A stretch of DNA of 64,000 nucleotides from JACNIV01 sp965370415 (GTDB lineage Bacteria; Cloacimonadota; Cloacimonadia; Cloacimonadales; TCS61), in assembly GCA_965370415.1 (NCBI GenBank), contig CBDUTJ010000013.1, positions 3,819-67,818 of the forward strand. The letters are read 5' to 3'. Positions 53,707-63,224 of this stretch are shown here, in pieces (the first letter of the stretch is position 1; the number at the start of each line of letters is the position of its first letter). The position numbers and the translations under genes are program-made. Below the pieces are notes generated by a model. The model made no database searches, had not been told where the DNA came from, and saw nothing but the letters and a program-made list of their open reading frames with translations.

Positions 53707-54094
53707 ATTTCACAATCCAATGCAAATAATCTTTTGGATCAATAATCTCATATTCTATTGGTTTAACCGGTTTGTATGAAACCCATTGAAAATTATCGAT
53801 CTGCTCAAAAGAACTTACCGGAACTTTATACAAATATCCCACTTTGGAAGAATCGAGTTTTCCTGTTTTAATAATGATCTTTGGATTTCCATCTTCAAAT
53901 GATAATTCCCAGACACGACTATTACTTTCATCAGCCATAATAGACAGAGCAAAAGAAATTGCAAAATTTCTATCCTGGGAAGCGTAGATCGCACAAAGAG
54001 AATCTTTTGCCGAACCAATTCCGGTTGCCTGGTTGGGCTTGAGAATTTCTTCCAGAAATCTGCTGCCATGATATAAGAATTTAATTTCTTCCAT
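53684..54094 (-). CDS. Unknown protein with YHGS start, possibly ART-like fold
   Basis: 136 aa, ATG at 54094, 4 nt after the glycosidase stop (54099). KFLYHGSRFLEEILKPNQAT, then CAIYASQDRNFAISFALSIM, and a C-terminal KPIEYEIIDPKDYLHWIVKY. The YHG(S/T) ... (Y)AS/T ... A..(F/W)A order occurs in several ADP-ribosyltransferase-like and related folds, but it is too short to settle, and the location in a sugar operon fits no known ART. Described only. It overlaps galK, so it is expressed together with it. Confidence 0.6.
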   Translation of the reverse strand: MEEIKFLYHGSRFLEEILKPNQATGIGSAKDSLCAIYASQDRNFAISFALSIMADESNSRVWELSFEDGNPKIIIKTGKLDSSKVGYLYKVPVSSFEQIDNFQWVSYKPVKPIEYEIIDPKDYLHWIVKYDQRKSY

Positions 54095-54098
54095 TTAC

Positions 54099-56702
54099 TT
54101 ATTTTTCCACCCATCTTTCAAGTTTCTTATCATTATGAACAAACTTTCCGTCAACATAAACCGAATAACCTGCAGGATACTTCCCATATCGTTTCGGTTT
54201 ATCCGGTGACTGCCAGACAATTGTAATATTTTTCCCATGATAATTAACATTTTCTAATAGGAAATAATCAAGTCCCATTGGCAGCGGATCGAGCTTTATG
54301 TGCCCATCTTCCTGCGGTTCAAAACCAACAATATGCCTAACGAAAATATCAATCCACCAGGAATGCATATAATCCCGGAAATAACTCAGCGGCTCTCCTG
54401 TGAGCGGATTATATCGTTCAAAAAAATCTGCTCGCGGTTGAAGATGTTTATTGGCAACAAGTTTGATAAGTTCGGTTGCATCGGGAAGCAGAGAACGATC
54501 TAGAGTTTTGGCTGAAGTTGCGAAAGCTTCCAAAATATGCGAAGTAGCAGCAGGCCAGGACGGTCCTTCCCAGAAACCATTCGGATCAAAGTTCGGATCA
54601 TCTTTGGGAAGTGCGGGTACGGGATATGGAAGTTTGAACTGATCAGGGTTTAAAAGATGCTTCCTGAATACATCGAGATTTGCTGAAATTCCGATGCCTG
54701 CAAAGAATGGATAGAAAGTGGTGATGCACATTGTTTTGGAAAGCTCTTTTGAATCCGGATGCCTGTCTCGATAGCTTTTATCTTCTGCATACCAGAGCAA
54801 CGAATTTACAGCATTCTTTGTTTTTTCTGTATAATCTTGAAAGTATTTTTTATCTTCATTTTTTCCCAGAATGCGCGCTATTTTAGAAACTGCCAGCATA
54901 TTTGCAAAAGCATAACTGGTAGCATCGATCGCATCATACCGCAAGGTCGGATCGTTGTCATCAAAGCGGGAAAGGTCATCCATTCCTGTTTCAAGCTGAT
55001 GATCGATAACAAACAAACCATCTCCATCAGCATCACGATCTTTGATCCACCACTCAACATTCTTCTTTATTCCCGGATAAATCTCTGCAAGCATCTCTTT
55101 ATTTCCGTGAATAAGATAATGCTGCCAGGCAGTGTACGGAAGAAGTGAGAGTCCGCTTTTAGACTTATGATGCAGATTCACACGATTTGTACGGGGAGAA
55201 GTGTACCACGGAAAGCGTCCGTCTTCATAAGCAGAATGGAGCATATTAGCAATGTGTCCAAATCCAAGCTGAGCATCAGTTGCCCAGTTCATATCTAAAG
55301 CCATAAAGGGTGCACTATAACAGCAGTAAGTTTGATAAGCCTGTCTTCCTTCCATCACGACAGGATATTTGAAGAAACCAAGATTACCGCCGGCTGTAGA
55401 GAATTTAAGCAGAAACCAGCGAAATCCATAAAGCTCTTCCAAACCTTTATCCGAACAGGAAAAATGAGGAACATCATTCTGGAAAAAGTTCTGCCAGTTC
55501 GTTCTGTTCAGAGCAATCGGATCATCTTGTTCTAAAACGGTTTTCAGATTTTTTAATGCAACCTGTTCATCAGGATCAATAGCACAGGCAAAAGTGAATT
55601 TTTGGGAAGTATATGGAGGAATTTCAACTTTGTATTTCAAGAGATAAGTTCCTGCCGGTTCGCAGATCATCTCATCCGGCTCGAGGGTTCCACCAATTGC
55701 CATTGTAAGTCCATCATCGAGGATGTTTGGAAAAACATTCTTATCTTTCAGGATGATGAAATTGTCTACTTTTTTTGTGATCTTCTCGCCTCCAATCTCT
55801 TCACGCCAATCTTTTGATCTGGTGCAGTCTCCGGCAATTTCAATTATTTTTAGAATTGGATTTGCAGTCGGATTGAAAATATGAACCACGGAAACCACTA
55901 CATCATTTTTGGTTACACAAACCTGCCGTTGTTCTGTAAGTCTGATCTTTGACTTTTGTTTTTTAAATTGTTCTTTTCTATCTTTGGAAATAATTATCTG
56001 ATCAATATTCAGATTTAAGATTGAGCCCAAATTAACATCCGGAGTTACAAGAACATGATCCGCAAACCAGTTGATAGTTGTTCCATCAACGATATCGAAA
56101 ATATTTCCAAGCTTGTGAGTGGCATAATAAAATTTAGAAGGAATGCTTGTATAAAAAGCTACATTCTTGCCGTGACCTACACAATTCTTATCATTTCGGT
56201 TTCCGATAAGATCAAGGACAGGAGACTTTGGAATTGGGATTTGCGGAAAAGTAATATTTGTTCCAAGATTTATAACGGTCAGTCGTAAAAAATGTTTTCC
56301 AGCTTCAATTTTTTGAATATAAAGCGATGACCACTTATAATCCTGCTCTTTATTTCCCCAACCGCCGGTGTTTGAATATTTCAATCTTCCTGCAAATTTA
56401 CCATCAAGAGCAACATCCAACCAGCATTTTCCATTTAACGCTCGTGCATATCGGATTGAAATCCAAAAATTGGTGAGTGTTTCCTCCAATTCAAATTCAT
56501 ATTCTGCATAATGTCCGGCTTGCGAACCGAATTCACAGCCCAGAACTTCTCCTCCGGAAGCAGCAACTTTTTCGTCTATTCCCTGCGAACCTTTTTGAAA
56601 GATGGGATTTTCAGCTTCGAGGGTGATAATTGCAGGTTCGAAGGATGAAAGAGTTTTGAATACAAAAATACAAAATATAATAAATACTGTTTTATACTTC
56701 AT
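54099..56702 (-). CDS. Secreted glycosidase with N-terminal carbohydrate-binding-like domain
   Basis: 867 aa, ATG at 56702. Signal peptide about 1-20. Residues about 25-140 look like a CBM35/CBM6-type lectin domain (ITLEAENPIF, AGHYAEYEFELEETLTNFWI, WLDVALDGKFAGRL). The C-terminal ~450 residues are a GH63/MGH1-like (alpha/alpha)6 domain (LYGFRWFLLKF, IDHQLETGMDDLSRFDDNDP, RYDAIDATSYAFANMLAV, FWEGPSWPAATSHILEAFAT, FERYNPLTGEPLS, DYMHSWWIDIFV). It shares motif order with the cytoplasmic protein at 50357. Likely acts outside the cell or in the periplasm, handing oligosaccharides to the operon. First gene of the unit. Confidence 0.82.
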   Translation of the reverse strand: MKYKTVFIIFCIFVFKTLSSFEPAIITLEAENPIFQKGSQGIDEKVAASGGEVLGCEFGSQAGHYAEYEFELEETLTNFWISIRYARALNGKCWLDVALDGKFAGRLKYSNTGGWGNKEQDYKWSSLYIQKIEAGKHFLRLTVINLGTNITFPQIPIPKSPVLDLIGNRNDKNCVGHGKNVAFYTSIPSKFYYATHKLGNIFDIVDGTTINWFADHVLVTPDVNLGSILNLNIDQIIISKDRKEQFKKQKSKIRLTEQRQVCVTKNDVVVSVVHIFNPTANPILKIIEIAGDCTRSKDWREEIGGEKITKKVDNFIILKDKNVFPNILDDGLTMAIGGTLEPDEMICEPAGTYLLKYKVEIPPYTSQKFTFACAIDPDEQVALKNLKTVLEQDDPIALNRTNWQNFFQNDVPHFSCSDKGLEELYGFRWFLLKFSTAGGNLGFFKYPVVMEGRQAYQTYCCYSAPFMALDMNWATDAQLGFGHIANMLHSAYEDGRFPWYTSPRTNRVNLHHKSKSGLSLLPYTAWQHYLIHGNKEMLAEIYPGIKKNVEWWIKDRDADGDGLFVIDHQLETGMDDLSRFDDNDPTLRYDAIDATSYAFANMLAVSKIARILGKNEDKKYFQDYTEKTKNAVNSLLWYAEDKSYRDRHPDSKELSKTMCITTFYPFFAGIGISANLDVFRKHLLNPDQFKLPYPVPALPKDDPNFDPNGFWEGPSWPAATSHILEAFATSAKTLDRSLLPDATELIKLVANKHLQPRADFFERYNPLTGEPLSYFRDYMHSWWIDIFVRHIVGFEPQEDGHIKLDPLPMGLDYFLLENVNYHGKNITIVWQSPDKPKRYGKYPAGYSVYVDGKFVHNDKKLERWVEK

Positions 56703-56718
56703 ATTAATTTTCCATTTT

Positions 56719-56841
56719 CCACCGATTGAAATCGGTGGTTATTTTGTTATTTTTCTCGTTGCGAAGTGCAACTTCGCAACGCTTGATTTTCAGCAAGTTG
56801 AACTTGCATACTAATTACGTTCACAAGTGCAACTTGTGAAC
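56719..56841. repeat. Cluster of palindromic repeats (REP-like), copy 1
   Basis: Four hairpins in a row: CCACCGAT...ATCGGTGG (56719-56738), GTTGCGAAGT...AACTTCGCAAC (56758-56780), GCAAGTT-G-AACTTGC (about 56793-56807), and GTTCACAAGT...ACTTGTGAAC (about 56819-56841). A ~50 bp block (56779-56829) recurs at 59200-59250. Between two gene units; function unknown. Confidence 0.65.
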
Positions 56842-56886
56842 AAGAAAAGTAATCTGAGAGAATCTATGAAATAAAACTTTTCAATG

Positions 56887-59175
56887 TCATTTCAAAAGCA
56901 ACATTCTCTTTGTTTCAGAAAAAATGTTTCCTGATTTTAATTTGTAGAAATAAATCCCGCTGGAAACAGGCTGATCATTTTCATCGGTTCCGTTCCAAGT
57001 AACTGACCCTTTCTTGAGCGAAGACTCGGGACTCAGGATGACATCAAATGTTTTTATCTTCTGCCCTTTGATATTATAGATAATTAACTCCGTGTTCTCT
57101 GTGAACTCTGTGGTTAAAGAAAAAGAAATAGTTGTGGATGGATTGAATGGATTGGGGTAATTGCCAATAAGTCTATTATGAACAATAGGAAAATCCTCTT
57201 CTGCAGAAACAAAGTCAACTACCATTGTAATAGGAATTACAATCTCTGATTCATCGGGATCATTACTAATAATAACGGCTTCTGCCTGATAAGTTCCATT
57301 AAGTATATCAGTTGCATCAAAAGAGAAAGTGATCTCATCAAAAGAACTTGCTGGAATCGTACCTGCACAACTGCTGATCTCCAACCAGGTTGGACCTGAA
57401 TAAAAAAGAACAGCCAGCTCATTTTCAACATACAGAGCATCATAAACTACTTGAAGAGCATCACTTGCATTCTCATTCTGAATTCCAATAGTTGCAGTAT
57501 CAAGGTCTCCACTGACCTGGCGATATTGGAATAAAATATGACCATTTGCGTAAAGAATCATCTGAAAATCATAAGTTCCCGTATATATCCCAGGATAATG
57601 AATAACATTATCAAACAAGACGATCAAACTATCGGGAGTACTATAATAATATACATCTCCGCCTTGAAGAGGATCAAGGTCATCCCAGTAACCAAAAATA
57701 GCAGGACGAGGAGCATTCAATCGAGGAAGTTCATAATTATGGTAATCTGTCCAATCTTCTCCAAAACCGATCCAGCCATTTGGATTGATACGGAATTCAG
57801 AATATTTCGAACCATAGAAATTGAAGTCAAAACCGATCGGCATTAATTCTGTTCCCACATCATTATGCGTAAAAGTTACAAGTGTCCCCAACATGGAAAT
57901 ATCACGCCAGTTGTAATCAGGTCCTTCCGGTTCATTGCTGTCTATCCATAGATAACCATAATCATCCGGACCACCTGATCCCTCTGATGGGAATGATAAA
58001 TCGACAAGATTGATCACGTAGAAAAGGTCACTATCTCCAACATTGCTGAGCGTTAATGTTTCTTCACCCATAGAACCCGGTTCAAGTTCTACAATGAAAA
58101 AATCAGTAGATAATTCAATATCAGGAGGAGAAATACATTCACCATTCAGGTCTATCAACAATGGATTCAGTTCCGGGTCATTGCTCTGGATAGATAATAT
58201 AGCACTGAATGTCCCGATATTTTCGGATGTAAATGTTATTTCAAGTTCGGTTTGTTCTCCCCAACCCAGATCAAATGCAGTTGTTCCTGTGTAAGTAAAT
58301 CCATCTCCAATGATTTCTACAGAAGAAACATTTAAGTCAACATAACCTAAATTCCTAATATTCAAGGTCATGTTCTGGGGATAATTTAGATATTGAATTC
58401 CGAAATCCAGTTCATCTGTAGAAGCCCAGATATGCGGATCAGGATCATTGGATAGGAATGAAAAGTAGCGGGCCATCAAATCTGCTTTTGTGTTTGTTCC
58501 ATCAGCATCTGCCATAGCTCCAAAAATTGAAGAAGTGCAGATAACGCGGTATGAACCTTCATCGTAATACACCGAACGTCCAATATCATTCTGGCAGGTG
58601 AAATAAAGAGTTCCTTCATCTGCAGTGAGGACATCTACCATATAATCCGGATCTTCATCATATTGAAAGGCAAAATCATCTCCGGACGTGAAAGTATTTC
58701 CCGCACCTATTATGTTATGAATTCCATTTGTAGTTCCATTGCTGATGTAATTTGTGCCCAGATAACCGAAAAATGTAGTTGTATGATGATTGTAACCTAC
58801 ATCTGCTCCTTCGATGTAAAGAGACCCTCCACCGTTTAAATAATTAATTAAAGTTTGTTGTTGAGAGGTGCCAACGACACCGGGTGGTGTGGTTCCTCAA
58901 CCCACGCAATAGATGCCCAGAGTCACGAAAACAACATCGTAGCTGGAAAGATCCCCGGGCAGTGTGGATACTGTAGTGAAAGTTATTCCATTTGCTGTTA
59001 ATGCCTGTTGTATTTTAAATTCACAGCCCACGTAAGCGGTTCCTTCCGGATCCTGGAAACCATTGTTGTTGTCGTTGTCCCAGATTAGAACCTGCTGAGA
59101 AAAAACTAAACAAGGCAATAAAAATAAAAGTAAAATTACAAAATTAATTGTTGAATGTTTTTTTTCAAATTTCAT
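56887..59175 (-). pseudogene. Secreted sorted protein interrupted by one in-frame TGA
   Basis: One continuous frame of 762 codons runs from ATG 59175 (AAATGAGGAGCTTATC upstream) to the stop at 56887, broken only by TGA at 58897-58899. Before it lie a signal peptide (INFVILLLFLLPCLVFS) and VLIWDNDNNNGFQDPEGTAY...DVVFVTLGIYCVG. After it the frame continues GTTPPGVVGTSQQQTLINYL, NGGGSLYIEGADVG, choice-of-anchor/ASH-like Ig domains (IWASTDELDFGIQYLNY, LSIQSNDPELNPLLIDLNGE), and a sorting tail (NYPNPFNPSTTISFSL, KRMLLLK). The downstream part has no ribosome site at its first ATG (58641). A nonsense mutation or sequencing error is the simplest reading. Confidence 0.82.
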
Positions 59176-59199
59176 GATAAGCTCCTCATTTATTTTTTA

Positions 59200-59267
59200 A
59201 CGCTTGCTTTTCAGCAAGTTGAACTTGCCCACTAATTGCGTTCACAAGTGGGAGTTTGTGAGCGTGA
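59200..59267. repeat. Palindromic repeat (REP-like), copy 2
   Basis: Shares about 50 bp with 56779-56829: ACGCTTG..TTTCAGCAAG, then GCAAGTT-G-AACTTGC (59214-59228), ACTAATTGCGTTCACAAGTG, followed by a diverged right arm. Lies upstream of the interrupted gene and downstream of the C25 gene. Confidence 0.65.
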
Positions 59268-59320
59268 GTAACCTTGAAAGTGTTAATATGAAAGAATCTT
59301 TGAAATAATCCTTTTCAAGG

Positions 59321-62300
59321 TTACTTCATCAAAAGCATTTTCCTCACTGATGTAAAATCACCTGCTTTCATTTTGTAAAAATATACTCCGCTTGCAACTG
59401 GCGTATTGTTCTCATCTTTTCCATCCCAAATAACAGTATGATAGCCTACATCCAACTTATCATCAATGAGCATTCTTACTTTTTGTCCCTTGATATTGTA
59501 GATTTCCAGTGTAACTTTTGAATTTTCATTAAGGCTGTAACTTATAGTTGTGCTTGGATTAAATGGATTCGGATAGTTATTCTTCAACTCCACTTTATAG
59601 ATGGATTGAATAATATTTTCATCTGAACTGACAGAACCGGAATATGCCTGAGCTGGATTACTGAAGGAACTTTCACCTTCCGTATAAATTGCAGTTACAA
59701 CATAATAATAAATTCCGGATGAAAGTCCTGTGTCGAGATAGAAAATTTCATTCGTGTTTGTTAGCAATTCATAAGGACTGTTCGGATTATTCCTTCTATA
59801 AATGTTGTAACTTTCAGGTTGAGTAGAAGGTTGTTCCCAGCTCAATTCGATTTCATTAACATTGATGTTTTCTGCATAAAGATTTGCTGGTGGTTCGAGG
59901 AACACATTGGGTTCTACAATGGCAATATCATCGATATACCAGCCTTCTTCTGCTGTAGCTCCATCCGAACCGAAAATAAAACGGAACTTAACTGTTCCAT
60001 CATAATCCTCAAGATTAAAGAATGCTCTTTCCCAGTCAATTGAACCTGAGAACACTTGTGTATCACCAGCAAATGGAGGATTATTATCTCCCCTTGTCAG
60101 AAATGGATAACCACCTTCCGGGAATATTTGTGACCATTGACTGTTATGGAAAATCTCAATCAGACCGCCATCATAACAATAGCCCGGATAAGAATTACTT
60201 ATTTCTGCAGACATCCAATGGTAAAATGTCAGATAGGTATCGCCTGTTAACTCTATATCAGGTGTTTCAAGGGCACACAACAGGTTATTATTGCAAGGAC
60301 CTGTTCCCGTACTTCCCATCTTCCAGGAATGCACATCTGAATAACATCTGAGTGTTGATTGATGCCATTGGTCCTGCCCACCGTTCAAGGCAGAATGTGT
60401 CCAGCCATTGACGCCATATTCCACATTGTCATAAAATCCTACACTCACATCAAGTTGGAGGATATTATAATATCCTAATTGCTCATTTAACAAAAGGTTT
60501 AATCTCAAATTATGAATAGCGGGACAATCTGCTGAAACAGTGAAGGTAAACATATCATCAAAACCGGAAATCTCACCGGTTGCCAGATATGAGATTTGGG
60601 AGCTGTTATTATTGATAGTGATATAAATATCATCGGAATAAAGCTGACCTGTGATATTTTCAGCTAAACCTTCCCCATTATTAATAAGGTTGATCTGCAA
60701 TGAACCTGATTCTCCGGGCTCAAGGCATCCATTACCATTCCCGTCTTCAATCACAAAATTAGCAATTTCCAGGATCGGTGCATAAGATGTGATGGAGAAA
60801 TCGTATTCCCAGGTATCAGTGCTCGAATTTATCACAAGATGAAATACTAATTGTTCATTATCCGGACAGAAAGGTTCTATCTGAATCTGAAAGGAAGTAA
60901 GCCCGTATTCAATAGAATCAGGAAGGATATTATTATAATTGGAAAAATCATTTATAATCGTAACATACTGGTTTGTTGAAGAAATGGTTGCATCAATATC
61001 TGTAGCTTCTTCAGAACCTACATTTCTTAATCCTACCAGAAATGATATTTGCTCACCGTGTTCTACAATGCTGTTCCCGTTTCCTGCTGAATCATCTATA
61101 ATATAATCGTTAAATAAAACATAAGAACCTCCTGGCGGAATTACAGTAATATCTTCATACACCGTCTCGGAATTGAAAGCTGTTACAACCATTTTTGCAT
61201 CACCTGCAATCAAAGCATGAGAAATTGTCACGCTACCAAATTCATCTGTCACACCGGAAAAATAATTTCCATCCTGAGATAAACAAACCAAAGCACCTTC
61301 TACTGGAACTCCACTTGACGTTATAGTAGTTATAAAATCAATACCCATTAATACCACTTCATTTGATAGAACTAAATCTGATGGTGGTGCAGTTCTAACC
61401 TGGAGAGCAACATCACCGAATACAGTCCATGCTTCCATCTCTGACTGTCCTCCGGAATATTCTTCGACAGTCATCAGGATAGAGCCATTGAAACATAATG
61501 CACCATAAGTTGTTTTTTGAACATCCGTACTGATACCGTTCTGCCCGGGATGTAAACTGTAATCGTAACCTCCAATAAGAAGGTCGTTGAAGTAATCCTG
61601 TCCTCTCATCGGAGGATTCCAGGATTGACTAATTGTAGAAGCGTACATACCTACAGCGCCACCATTTTCTTTATGAAGCCAGGCTTCTGCAAAACATTCT
61701 GTTGAATGAAAAGCTCCATTAACACAAGCAACCGAAACGATGAATGGAAGCATATCCCCGTTTGTTAGATTGGCTATATGACTGTTACTGAAACCTGACG
61801 AACCCCAGGAAGTAGTTGAGCCATGTCCAGTGTAATTGATTATACCTGTTCCCGTATTTAGAGCATTGGCAACCATTGTTGGATTTGCTGCAGGGTCATA
61901 AATGGGGTAGTATGTGTCATAAGTAAAAGGATCCAGTTTATCATTCCAGATTACATCAAGATGTTCATAATCCAGTTCTCCATCATCTCCGGGACCTTGA
62001 TTGGATGCAATTCCTGTAGCTGTTTCATACCAGTTTCCACCTATTTCAGGGTCTCTTTCATAAGCAATTGTTTTATTAACCTGTGTTGTTACATGAGTAG
62101 TATTATTTGCACAGAACCTTCCAACAATAAGATCAGGATAAGCATCCGCTCCAACAACACAACCAAGATTCGGGTCAGCAGGAGCACTACCTGTTGTTGG
62201 ACCCTGAAGGTCAGCCCAATCACCTACAAGCTGAATATACAGAATATCATTATGCGCAGTGTATTGGGTGCTGACCAAGCTTGTTACATTTGTGCCGGTT

Positions 62301-63094
62301 GCTACTTCTTCTTCATAAACTATGAATCCTTTCTCTCTTTTCCATTGGATGTAGGGAGCAATAACATCAATATCACGAGGTGTTCTAATCACAAGGATTG
62401 AACCGAAATCAGCAAGTTCATGCTCAAATCTGGTTTCATCATAATTAATGAATACAGTTTTATAAAGGGAGTTCATTTCTCTGGCTACTTTTCTTTTTGC
62501 AGAAATGAGCGGATTAATTACAGGTGTGTTATTCTCAACCAGTTTTACTGTTACATTTGTATAAACTCGTAGAATGTTTCTGGCAGCATTATACTGGAAA
62601 GAATAAATATAAACATTTGTACCGCGGATATCCCGCAGGATGAATGGTTCTGTTGCTTCTGCAATGTCCACTGGATAAAACTCATCAACAATGGATTCGT
62701 CAGCAATTTCATAGGGAATTGTAGAAGGATCCTGATTACGGTAGATAATACCTCTGGAAGGTAATAGCGGGTAATTCAAGCTGTATTCAACATAGTCTGT
62801 TGATACAATTTCTGTAGTTACATTTCTGTCATTAGAAAGTTGAATAGAAGCGTGAATGAAAGGCAGTTCAGCGTAACCTTTTTTGGTTGTGACTACACTT
62901 CCTTCAAATTCGATCTTTGAATAAGTAGTTCCATTTTTAACCATCTCAGCTATTTTATACTTACCAAGAATGTAGTTAAGTTCATATTCAGAGCTGCTGG
63001 GTTGATTGAAATAGACCTTAAATCCTTGAGATGCAAACAAACCGATTGAAATGAATAACAATCCAATAAAAAATAAAAATCTTAAATTCTTCAT
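59321..63094 (-). CDS. Secreted gingipain-type C25 peptidase with sorting tail
   Basis: 1257 aa, ATG at 63094 (AGGAGACGAAAA upstream). Signal peptide about 1-21. N-terminal propeptide-like region (25-215: TKKGYAELPFIHASIQL). C25 catalytic domain about 220-590: SILVIRTPRDIDVIAPYIQW, LVGDWADLQGPTTGSAPADP, YPDLIVGRFCANNTTHVTTQ, candidate His in IINYTGHGSTTSWGSSG, candidate Cys in IVSVACVNGAFHSTECFAEA, and WTVFGDVALQVR. C25-type Ig-like domain (VVLMGIDFITTITSSGVPVE), two CARDB-like domains, a MAM-like domain (about 890-1040), FN-III and a sorting tail (NNYPNPFNPSTTISYSL, RKMLLMK). Likely an active extracellular cysteine endopeptidase, perhaps needing propeptide cleavage. Confidence 0.9.
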   Translation of the reverse strand: MKNLRFLFFIGLLFISIGLFASQGFKVYFNQPSSSEYELNYILGKYKIAEMVKNGTTYSKIEFEGSVVTTKKGYAELPFIHASIQLSNDRNVTTEIVSTDYVEYSLNYPLLPSRGIIYRNQDPSTIPYEIADESIVDEFYPVDIAEATEPFILRDIRGTNVYIYSFQYNAARNILRVYTNVTVKLVENNTPVINPLISAKRKVAREMNSLYKTVFINYDETRFEHELADFGSILVIRTPRDIDVIAPYIQWKREKGFIVYEEEVATGTNVTSLVSTQYTAHNDILYIQLVGDWADLQGPTTGSAPADPNLGCVVGADAYPDLIVGRFCANNTTHVTTQVNKTIAYERDPEIGGNWYETATGIASNQGPGDDGELDYEHLDVIWNDKLDPFTYDTYYPIYDPAANPTMVANALNTGTGIINYTGHGSTTSWGSSGFSNSHIANLTNGDMLPFIVSVACVNGAFHSTECFAEAWLHKENGGAVGMYASTISQSWNPPMRGQDYFNDLLIGGYDYSLHPGQNGISTDVQKTTYGALCFNGSILMTVEEYSGGQSEMEAWTVFGDVALQVRTAPPSDLVLSNEVVLMGIDFITTITSSGVPVEGALVCLSQDGNYFSGVTDEFGSVTISHALIAGDAKMVVTAFNSETVYEDITVIPPGGSYVLFNDYIIDDSAGNGNSIVEHGEQISFLVGLRNVGSEEATDIDATISSTNQYVTIINDFSNYNNILPDSIEYGLTSFQIQIEPFCPDNEQLVFHLVINSSTDTWEYDFSITSYAPILEIANFVIEDGNGNGCLEPGESGSLQINLINNGEGLAENITGQLYSDDIYITINNNSSQISYLATGEISGFDDMFTFTVSADCPAIHNLRLNLLLNEQLGYYNILQLDVSVGFYDNVEYGVNGWTHSALNGGQDQWHQSTLRCYSDVHSWKMGSTGTGPCNNNLLCALETPDIELTGDTYLTFYHWMSAEISNSYPGYCYDGGLIEIFHNSQWSQIFPEGGYPFLTRGDNNPPFAGDTQVFSGSIDWERAFFNLEDYDGTVKFRFIFGSDGATAEEGWYIDDIAIVEPNVFLEPPANLYAENINVNEIELSWEQPSTQPESYNIYRRNNPNSPYELLTNTNEIFYLDTGLSSGIYYYVVTAIYTEGESSFSNPAQAYSGSVSSDENIIQSIYKVELKNNYPNPFNPSTTISYSLNENSKVTLEIYNIKGQKVRMLIDDKLDVGYHTVIWDGKDENNTPVASGVYFYKMKAGDFTSVRKMLLMK

Positions 63095-63167
63095 TTTTCG
63101 TCTCCTATCTATTTTTTCATAAATATCCTTTCCTGATAAAATATCAGGATAATTTTTCTACACAAAC

Positions 63168-63217
63168 GTCTAGCATACGCAGCGCTCCGATAGATCGCAG
63201 ATACGCTTGTTAGCAAC
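63168..63217. repeat. Possible degenerate attC-like site
   Basis: GTTAGCAAC ends at 63217, 7 bp before the stop of the gene at 63225. The same end box and spacing occur at the repeats near 1.8, 4.36 and 8.15 kb, and TTAGCAAC is exactly the end box of the long copy B. The left part (GTCTAGCATACGCAGC...) does not pair convincingly, so this is at best a decayed copy. Confidence 0.3.
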
Positions 63218-63224
63218 TACTTTT

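Noticed and set aside
58897..58899. Selenocysteine or alternative-code reading of the TGA
   Set aside because: Other genes here stop at TGA, the position is after Gly with no redox motif, and the hairpin that follows lacks the usual SECIS features. Kept only as a check.
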